A stretch of 18,689 nucleotides of DNA from Spirochaetia bacterium UBA5368 (lineage in GTDB: Bacteria > Spirochaetota > UBA4802 > UBA5368): contig DHPI01000068.1 of assembly GCA_002407865.1 (NCBI GenBank), positions 82,231 through 100,919 of the forward strand. Direction: 5' to 3'. Positions within the stretch are counted from its first letter, which is position 1, and every line of letters begins with the position of its first letter. The position numbers and the translations under genes were made by a program. This document shows positions 1 through 6,800 of the stretch, in pieces. The notes below the pieces were generated by a model, which ran no database searches, was not told the DNA's origin, and saw only the letters and a program-made list of their open reading frames with translations.

Positions 1-291
1 GGCGAGATCGCCTGCCTTTTCTATGATTGGCGCCGATGTCGCCCTGATATTGACGCCGAGCTCGCGGGCTATTATGAACGCAAGCGTCGTTTTGCCGAGC
101 CCCGGGGGGCCCGCAAGGAGTACGTGGTCAAGCGGTTGTTTTCGGATTTTCGCGGATTGGATAAACACCTTCAGGTTTTCGGTGATTTTCCGCTGACCAA
201 CGAATTCCCCGAGATTTGAGGGTCTCAGTGACTTTTCCTGATCATCCTCATCCAGTTTGTTCACATTCACAAGTCGTGAAAGATTTTCCAT
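1..291 (-). CDS. ruvB: RuvB Holliday junction branch-migration helicase, N-terminal 97 codons (cut by window edge)
   Basis: RuvB is the hexameric AAA+ motor that, with RuvA, drives branch migration of Holliday junctions during recombinational repair. Reading leftwards, the sequence gives a short acidic N-terminus, then [13 protein letters not shown], a helix with [24 protein letters not shown] (Walker A at about residues 63-70) and IIEKAGDLA, the standard order of the RuvB N-terminal ATPase region. The Walker B, sensor and winged-helix parts lie beyond the left edge. The ATG at 291 gives exactly 97 codons to the edge. A GTG at 300 would overlap the TGA of the upstream EIIA gene as GTGA. Neither start has a strong ribosome binding site, so the start is uncertain by three codons. 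It is very probably co-transcribed with the EIIA gene. Confidence 0.95.
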   Translation of the reverse strand, partial: MENLSRLVNVNKLDEDDQEKSLRPSNLGEFVGQRKITENLKVFIQSAKIRKQPLDHVLLAGPPGLGKTTLAFIIARELGVNIRATSAPIIEKAGDLA

Positions 292-296
292 GCCGG

Positions 297-767
297 TCAC
301 TTTTTCGCGGATTCAAATTTTTTGATCGACTTGAGGATCGCGTCGGGGGTTTTCAGCGTCAGCAGCTCCTGGCGGATTTCGTCGTTGTTCATTATTTTGG
401 CGATATTGGCAAGCGTCTTAATGTGCTGTGTCAGTTTGTTTTTCGGCACAAGCAAAAGTATCGCAATTTTTACCGGGAGGCCGTCGATGGCGTCGAAATC
501 GATTCCGTTTTCACAGAGTGCAAGGATGATTATTATGTCGTCAACCTTAATGGATGTGCAGTGAGGTATTGCGACAGATTTGCCGATACCGGTACTCATC
601 GATTTTTCTCTTTCAATCAGGGCTTTTTTTATGACATCGCGGTCATCTTCCCTGACATCCCTGTTCTTCACTGCGTAATCAAGCATTTCCTGGATAAGAT
701 CCCAGCGGTTCTTTGATTTTGCGTTTATAATGATATTGTTTTTATGTAGATATTCTGATAAAATCAT
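297..767 (-). CDS. ptsN: PTS EIIA domain protein, PtsN/fructose-type
   Basis: This is a stand-alone EIIA domain of 156 residues, the usual length for PtsN (EIIA-Ntr). Such proteins accept a phosphoryl group from HPr/NPr on one histidine and generally regulate rather than transport. The active-site region is [13 protein letters not shown], where His69 is the expected phosphorylated residue (compare GTAIGNGIAIPHG in PtsN). An N-terminal helix and the later [17 protein letters not shown] strand also match the fold. No EIIB or EIIC is adjacent, which favours a regulatory role, but that is inference. Its stop codon overlaps or abuts the ruvB start, so the two are likely translated from one mRNA. 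The 5' side has a 180-base non-coding gap containing a candidate promoter. The symbol is by family resemblance. Confidence 0.85.
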   Translation of the reverse strand: MILSEYLHKNNIIINAKSKNRWDLIQEMLDYAVKNRDVREDDRDVIKKALIEREKSMSTGIGKSVAIPHCTSIKVDDIIIILALCENGIDFDAIDGLPVKIAILLLVPKNKLTQHIKTLANIAKIMNNDEIRQELLTLKTPDAILKSIKKFESAKK

Positions 768-784
768 TAAATAGAATAACCAGT

Positions 785-806
785 TCTATCGTTATGTAGT
801 GATAGA
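785..806 (-). promoter_or_regulatory. small inverted repeat in the leader of the EIIA gene
   Basis: TCTATC at 785-790 is complementary to GATAGA at 801-806, giving a 6-bp stem with a 10-base loop about 20 bases upstream of the EIIA start codon. It lies inside the leader predicted from the promoter at 866-894. It could be a protein-binding operator or a leader hairpin. The stem is short and chance cannot be excluded. Confidence 0.25.
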
Positions 807-865
807 GTAATGCGGCGATGCTGCCCGATAACGTTACTATAGGCTGCGTCCGTGATGAATGCGGC

Positions 866-894
866 ATTGTGGCAAAGTAAATGATAGTGTCAAA
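866..894 (-). promoter_or_regulatory. candidate sigma-70 promoter for the EIIA-ruvB operon
   Basis: On the minus strand a perfect TTGACA (894-889) is followed after 17 bases by CACAAT (871-866), which matches 4 of 6 -10 positions. Transcription would begin near 860, leaving a leader of about 90 bases. A second -35-like TTGACT lies just upstream at 904-899. The rest of the 768-947 gap holds nothing else I can identify. Confidence 0.4.
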
Positions 895-947
895 TTTTAG
901 TCAAGTTTTATATTAATGTCGTGCGTTGCGTTATGGAGGAACGCCGC

Positions 948-1472
948 CTATTTTCCCTTCAACTGCCGGGCGTATATCTTCCGCACGTTGTGAAAAAAAT
1001 CATAATATTCCTGCATGCGGTAGTCTGGATACGTCCATTCCCATGGCTGATACCGTTTTGCTACGTAGCGGTACTCGTTTTCAAGATATATGCCCTTCTG
1101 AAGATATGCCCGGTGAAAAAACTCTTTACATGACGCCAGGTATACGTTGGAGAGCGTCAGGTATCCGGGATCGATGTTTATCCGGCGTTTTTCCTTTCCC
1201 GATATTTTTTTTTCAAGCCTGTTCGAATACAGCTTTATTCCGGCGATGTCCTCGCGTTTTATGAGTTTACGGAACGACAGAAAGGTTCTGAAGAGATTTT
1301 TTCCGATGGCACTGTAATAATCGGTATTGGTGAACGGTATTTTCATGGTTCGGAAATCGATTTCGCCGAATTTTTTTTCGAGCGCTTTTTCCGCGGGAGA
1401 CAGAAATTCTTCCGAGGTCGTGAGGATTCCGATAAAAAGCTTTGCGCGCGGCGGTAGTATCGGTTCTGCCAT
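948..1472 (-). CDS. DUF4416 family protein
   Basis: This 174-residue protein matches the DUF4416 pattern as I know it. It has an N-terminal PRAKLFIGILTTSEEFLS strand, a central IPFTNTDYYS, RRINIDPGYLTLSNVYLAS, then FFHRAYLQKGIYLE and a C-terminal WEWTYPDYR followed by an aromatic-rich helix. The family is common in spirochaetes, delta-proteobacteria and related diderms. Its biochemical role is not established, and some database entries call it GTP-binding without a visible P-loop; I see no P-loop here. The ATG shares one base with the TAA of the upstream pseudouridine synthase gene (TAATG). A GAGGAG Shine-Dalgarno sequence sits nine bases before the start, so translational coupling is likely. 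No terminator is obvious after the stop. Confidence 0.86.
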   Translation of the reverse strand: MAEPILPPRAKLFIGILTTSEEFLSPAEKALEKKFGEIDFRTMKIPFTNTDYYSAIGKNLFRTFLSFRKLIKREDIAGIKLYSNRLEKKISGKEKRRINIDPGYLTLSNVYLASCKEFFHRAYLQKGIYLENEYRYVAKRYQPWEWTYPDYRMQEYYDFFHNVRKIYARQLKGK

Positions 1473-2410
1473 TACGTGTATCTCCTCGTTTCGATGAATT
1501 CTTTAAAATCATCGGGAACCGGCGCCTTGATGACGCAGTCTTTTTTCAGTACCGGATGATAAAAACGGATGGAGCGGGAGTGCAGCGCCGAGCGGTGAAA
1601 TTGCAGCGTCGCGAGCAACTCCGGCGTTTCCCCCGACGCGATAAAGCGAAGATACGCGCCCTCGTCCCGCCCGTACATCTTGTCCCCGACGATGGGGTAT
1701 CCCGCGTGCAGAAGGTGTACGCGAATCTGGTGCAGCCTGCCCGTCTGGGGCTGCGCCCGGACGAGCGTATAATCCCCGAACGAAAAGAGCACCATAAAAT
1801 ACGTGACAGCCGTTTCGCCGGATTCGGGCAGTACGATGCGCTTTTTTTTAATAGCAGACGCCGGGTCGAAGCCGATCTGCGCGTTGACGGCGAACCTTTT
1901 TTCAGCCGGTTTTCCGTGTACTATGGCGATGTAACTTTTTTGCACCTGCGAAAAATTCTTCTGAATCTGCGAAGCGACGGAGACGTTTTTTGCGAAAAGT
2001 ATAACGCCCGATGTTTCCCGGTCGAGGCGGTGAGCCGGGTACAGCGGACGGTTGTGCTCATGCTCCAGAATGCGGAGCAGCGTATTGTTGAAATATCTTC
2101 CCGCAGGATGTACGGGAAGATTTCCAGGCTTACAGACGCCAAGTATATCGGCGTCCTCGTACAATATCCGGATATCGCGGCTTACCTCGGGTTCGCTGTA
2201 GCCCATGCCGTCAAAACGCAGCAGATCGCCAAATGATACCCTGCGGTGAGGATTGGTGACAACGCGCCCGTTGATACTGATTTTTCCACGGATGATTTCG
2301 CCCTTCCATGCCGTTCTGCTTAAATACGTAAATCGCCGAGAGAGATAGAGGTCTATCCTCATCCCCTCAGATTCGCGCGAAATTGTGGTTTCGTTAATTC
2401 TCGTTTCCAT
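1472..2410 (-). CDS. RluA/RluD-family 23S rRNA-type pseudouridine synthase with S4 domain
   Basis: The product converts specific uridines in structured RNA, usually rRNA, to pseudouridine. From the ATG at 2410 it is 312 residues. An S4 RNA-binding domain occupies about residues 8-70 (GMRIDLYLSRR, GKISINGRVV). The RluA catalytic domain follows, with HRLDRETSG at 127-135, where Asp130 is the expected catalytic aspartate. The downstream signature GRLHQIRVHLLHAGYPIVGD is intact. RluD is the closest architecture, but I cannot assign the target uridines. The frame stays open upstream to an ATG at 2512 (346 residues). I prefer 2410 because the extra 34 residues resemble no RluA N-terminus and a promoter-like sequence abuts 2410. 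It lies directly upstream of the DUF4416 gene in the same operon. Confidence 0.92.
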   Translation of the reverse strand: METRINETTISRESEGMRIDLYLSRRFTYLSRTAWKGEIIRGKISINGRVVTNPHRRVSFGDLLRFDGMGYSEPEVSRDIRILYEDADILGVCKPGNLPVHPAGRYFNNTLLRILEHEHNRPLYPAHRLDRETSGVILFAKNVSVASQIQKNFSQVQKSYIAIVHGKPAEKRFAVNAQIGFDPASAIKKKRIVLPESGETAVTYFMVLFSFGDYTLVRAQPQTGRLHQIRVHLLHAGYPIVGDKMYGRDEGAYLRFIASGETPELLATLQFHRSALHSRSIRFYHPVLKKDCVIKAPVPDDFKEFIETRRYT

Positions 2411-2713
2411 TTTCTGTGCTATACTGAATTTGTGTTCATTATCAATGGAACCATGGCGTGATGGCAATGTTTTTTCCTGGTTTATGTATCTTTCCTTGGA
2501 GTGAGGTATCATAAAAAAGAGTTGCGTATTAAGCTTTGGTTTTCGATAATTATGCTAAGGATAATTCCCCGTCCATAAGTGCATGACCTTTCGCGTGCAA
2601 GGCTTACTTTGGCGGTGAAACTGTGCGACGTTGGCGGCAATTCCGCGAGAGGATGTGCCGCGTGAAGCAGGGCGGGAACAAGGGGAAAACCCGGGGATTA
2701 CAGGCGGAAACAA
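2411..2713. other. divergent intergenic region between the pseudouridine synthase and M23 peptidase genes
   Basis: About 300 bases separate the two start codons. The left third could code for an N-terminal extension of the pseudouridine synthase if its start were at 2512. On the plus strand a weak promoter candidate is TTGGTT (2536-2541) with GATAAT (2560-2565) after 18 bases. The remaining ~145 bases before the M23 gene would be a long leader with several G-rich tracts and no convincing ORF or terminator. Short overlapping reading frames here look like shadows of the M23 gene. Confidence 0.4.
2418..2445 (-). promoter_or_regulatory. candidate promoter giving a leaderless mRNA for the pseudouridine synthase gene
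   Basis: On the minus strand TTGATA (2445-2440, 5 of 6) is followed after 16 bases by TATAGC (2423-2418, 4 of 6). The expected start point falls on or within a base of the ATG at 2410. No Shine-Dalgarno sequence precedes that ATG, which agrees with leaderless translation but does not prove it. Confidence 0.33.
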
Positions 2714-3712
2714 ATGAAATTTACGATAAAGCGGTATCAGAATTCGTTCAAAATGAAGGTATCGGAGAACTATTACGTTCTGAAGAAAAGATATTCGAAA
2801 TGGTGGGACAGCTTTCGCGAAAAGGGACACGAGCGGATGACTGTCATGTTCATTCCCCATAACGAGAAAAAGATTTTCAATTTTCAGATATCGAAATTTA
2901 CGGTATCGTTTTTCGTGATTTTGTTTTTAATCGTCATCGGGACGTCATCGTATGCAATAATCAAGAATGCTTCGTCGAAGCGCGAAGAGCAGCGCCTGTT
3001 GATGAACTATAAGGATATCCGCTCGAACCTGCTGCGGGTCGAGAAACTTACCAACAGCATTTTCAAGCAGCTTGAAGGCATGAAGCCCGATATAGAAGAA
3101 GTCTATGAACTTTCGGCGGGCAATAGCGAGGATGTTGAAAAAATCTGGAAAATCGCCAATGGTGAACTGGAAGCCCCTCCGGAAAAAAAGAACGAGAAAA
3201 GCATATTGCCCGATGAATTTTTAACCATGCGCGAATTGCAGAAAGACCTGTTGTGTTCCACCAACGCAATTAAAACGGTAAAAAATTTTGTGGATGTACG
3301 CAGCAAGGTGATAAATGATACCCCGTCCATTATTCCGAATCCGGGGCATATCACATCGCTTTTTGGATGGCGGAGGTCTCCGTTCGGTTTCGGAAGGGAC
3401 TACCATGCAGGCATCGATATCGCCGCCGCGTCCGGAACGCCCATCTGCGCAACCGCCCCCGGAATGGTCGTGTCTACCGGATGGGGCGGCGGATACGGGT
3501 ATATGGTGCGACTGCGCCATAAATACGGCTATGAGACGATATACGGGCATTGTTCCCGCGTTGTCGTAGGTCCCGGCGCCGTTGTCAAGAAGGGGCAGGT
3601 GATAGCGTATGTCGGCCAGACCGGATCGGCCACCGGCAATCACTGCCATTATGAGATCCGTCTCGGTGACACTGCCATCAATCCGTATCCGTACATGAGC
3701 CGTATCTGGTAA
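2714..3712 (+). CDS. membrane-anchored M23 (LytM-type) metallopeptidase
   Basis: This is a 332-residue protein. It has a basic cytoplasmic tail (1-61), the FIPHNEKK segment (46-53), one transmembrane helix (about 62-83), a charged probably coiled-coil stalk (about 87-130) and a C-terminal M23 domain from about residue 208. The zinc motif is present: HAGID (His231, Asp235) and HCH (His310 and His312), with YGH (His279). M23 enzymes with an intact motif cleave peptidoglycan cross-links, so this is probably an active periplasmic endopeptidase tethered to the inner membrane. Zinc-lacking relatives act instead as activators. The start has AGGCGG at 2702-2707, six bases before the ATG. An internal ATG at 2837 would remove the tail but keep the membrane helix. 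The SprA-like gene follows after 101 bases on the same strand. Confidence 0.93.
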   Translation: MKFTIKRYQNSFKMKVSENYYVLKKRYSKWWDSFREKGHERMTVMFIPHNEKKIFNFQISKFTVSFFVILFLIVIGTSSYAIIKNASSKREEQRLLMNYKDIRSNLLRVEKLTNSIFKQLEGMKPDIEEVYELSAGNSEDVEKIWKIANGELEAPPEKKNEKSILPDEFLTMRELQKDLLCSTNAIKTVKNFVDVRSKVINDTPSIIPNPGHITSLFGWRRSPFGFGRDYHAGIDIAAASGTPICATAPGMVVSTGWGGGYGYMVRLRHKYGYETIYGHCSRVVVGPGAVVKKGQVIAYVGQTGSATGNHCHYEIRLGDTAINPYPYMSRIW

Positions 3713-3813
3713 TATGATGCGCGAGTACTAATGTTGCCGCATACATAAAACGGGCGCCGTTCATCCCGGTAATATATTCCTTGAAATAATGATGTCCGCC
3801 ATTATTATGCAAT

Positions 3814-6800
3814 ATGCGACAAAACCTGTCCCTTTATGCCAAAATATTAATCGTATCGGGGACCCTGTATTGCATCAGTGCGGCGCTTTCGCAGGAACGC
3901 ACATCGCCCGCGGGCTTTAAGGACTTGCTTCTCGATTACATCCATGAACATTCTTCCACCCCGCCGCCGCAACTATTTATTCAGAAGGACGAGATAACCG
4001 CCGAAGAACCGGCGGACGGATCTTCCGATGGCATTACATATGGCGCCGGTGACTGGCGGACATATATCGTTGAGCCCCGGTACCAGTTGCGCATGGACCA
4101 GCTCGCGGCGGGAGAGTACCGCGTTGAAGAGAGGGAGGATGTTGAGATCAATTCGTACGGCGCCGCCCGCCTGAATATGAAATACGGCAAAACGAATTTC
4201 ACCAGCAGTAAATACAGGCAGTTCGACCAGGACAAGCCCGTTTCACGAATCATCACGTCGGGATACAATCCCGACAATGAAATGCAAATGCATGTCGAAG
4301 GGCATATCGGCGAACGGCTTACCCTCTTTATCGATCATGACAGCAAGAAAAAGGATAACCAGTATTATATGCAGTACCGCGCTGTGCGCGACGAGGAGGT
4401 GATCCGCGAAATAAACGCCGGTGAAATCACGATCAAAATGAACCGCTCGAAATATGCGGTGTACGATGATACGTCGAACAAGGGGCTTGGCATTGATACG
4501 ACTGTCCGGAAGGGGAAGCTGCAAGTGAAGGCGTTCGGGTCGGTAACGAAGGGCGAAACGGTTGTCGAATATTTCAGGGGCAATTCATCGCCGGGAAATA
4601 TATCGCTCGGCGAGTACCAGTATGTGCGCACTACATATTACCAGCTTGAGGCGTTCAAGCGCTTCGATAATCGCGCATCGCCGCCGCTGCCCGCCGAGAT
4701 ACCGGGAACCGTGACAATGACATCGAACCCTGCGAATCCTGACACCTACATGCCGTATTCCGTCAATATCGATCCGTCGGGATTCGAACTGTACATGGAC
4801 GACCAGAATCCGTTGAACAATTACAACGCCATTCAGTTGAGCGGCATCGACAACGGCTATTATACGAAAATGGTTCTGGGTTCTGATTACACAATTAATT
4901 TCAGTACCGGCCTCATCTCGTTTACCAGATCCATTCCCGCCAATGCGCGTATTTTCGCGGTGTACACACATGACGGGGGGAACAGCTCCATGTCGTCTGA
5001 CCCGGCAGCACTGATGCCGGGAGATGCGAAACATCCGGGCGGTGTTTTTCAGAATAAGATATTTGTATTTATAAAATACGGGTATGCAATTCAGGAGGCG
5101 GCGGGCGACGACCGCAATGGCGACGGCAAGCAGAATCTCGATATTTACGAGGTGCGCTCATATTATTACATCGGCGATCGCCAGATTTTGCAGGACAACT
5201 TCAAGATTCAGATTTTCTATCAAAACCAGCTTCTCACGAAGTCGGAAATCGCGAAGCTTGGAAAATTTTCGGTCGATTACGCGAAAGGGGTGATCGGTTT
5301 TACGCTGCGCGAGCCGTTTAAAACGCTGAACAACTCCGTGTACGCGGAGAATCCCCCCTCGACGGTGTTTGAGAAGTCGCTCTATTCGCTGAAAGTCGAT
5401 TATTACCGGGAAGCGCGGAGCTTCCAGTTGAAGCACTTCAATATTTTGCAGGACAGCGTTCGCGTGAAGATCAATGAAAGAGAGCTTCCCCCGACGCTGT
5501 ACACGGTCGATTATACCGCGGGTTTTCTCGTCTTTACCAATCCGAACAATCCTGTAATTACGCCCGAATCGTCGATCGAGGTGAAATACGAGTATCTTCC
5601 GTTTCAGGCACAGTCGCAGTCGTTTGTCGGGGGCGTGCGCGCCGATTACCAGTTCGGCAGGGAGCTGAATCTGGGGGGAACGTTTCTTTTTACGCGCTCG
5701 TCGGGGGGCGAGGTGATTCCCATGATCGGCAGCGAGCCGACGCAGACGATGGTGTTCGAAGGCGACGCATCGCTTGCGCTGAATGAATCCCGGCTGAAGG
5801 CTGTCGCGAACGCGATTCCCGGCGTGAATGTCGATTCCGTGCCGTTCGAACTCAAGGGATACGCGGAATATGCCCGCAGCTACAGGGACATCAACACCTT
5901 CGGGAAGGGGCTTATTGACGACATGGAGTCGTCGGAGGAGATAACGGGCATCTCCCTCTCTGACAAGGATTGGATGCTTGCCTCGATTCCGGGCGGCAAC
6001 AATCAGTCCGTGCGCGGGAGGATATATTACAAGTATTATCGTGAGGCCGGCAATCCGAATAGTCTCAAGGGGGTCGCGTTCAGCCCCTATGTGATTGAGT
6101 ATGCAAAAAAGCCGGGGCCATACAATGTGGCGGCCGGGCATGTCGCCGATTCGGTGCAATCCGTTGAAAGCCAGCGCTCGCTGGTGCTCGATTTCGAAAT
6201 CAGCGGCGCCGAGACGGGTATTTCGATTGCCACGCGGAAGCTTTCTTCGCAGGCGGTGGATTTTTCGGGATTGCAGTACGTGGAGATATGGTACCGGGTT
6301 GACAGCCTTTCGGCTGACGTCGATATCGATATCGACCTGGGGCAGATAAACGAGGACTCTGACGGCGACGGAGTTCTCGATACCGAAGACGCGAATCGTA
6401 ACGGCATCCTCGATTTCGATCCATCGGCGGGGATATTCGAGGACAGGGGATACAGCTTCGACGGTAATTATCCGACGCGGGTCGGCACCGGCCCGCAGCT
6501 CAACGAGTACACCATGGGCGACGGCGTGCTTAATACAGAGGATATCAACGGCAACGGCGTGCTGGATACCGGTGAATACAGTGTTACCCTTGCCGGGGCG
6601 ATTCTCAAAGATGCGCCGGCGCATTCGTTCAACGTTCCTGTTACTGAAGTGTCCGGCAGCGTATGGAGGATGAAGCGAATCTATATCAACAGGAGTTCGA
6701 CAGCTTTCACGGATAACCTGTCTACACTGAAGCAGGTGGAGGCGGTGCGCCTCATTGTGAAAGGCAGCGCTCCGGTGGCGGGCCGTATTTTTATCGACAG

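Noticed and set aside
15..20. possibility that SprA-like residues SGTLYC (nucleotides 3856-3873) form a lipobox
   Set aside because: Tyr before the Cys is not accepted by lipoprotein signal rules, and ALS/QE is a better signal peptidase I site. The coordinates given are residue numbers of that protein.
1442..2236. 264-codon plus-strand frame across the pseudouridine synthase gene
   Set aside because: It is antisense to the intact RluA motifs and has no family features or ribosome binding site.
2555..2862. short frames on both strands in the M23 leader and N-terminus
   Set aside because: They overlap the M23 start out of frame and lack ribosome binding sites or recognisable products.
3748..3760. 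AACGG-GCG-CCGTT hairpin between the M23 and SprA-like genes as a terminator
   Set aside because: The stem is five base pairs with a three-base loop and no T-tract, too weak to call.
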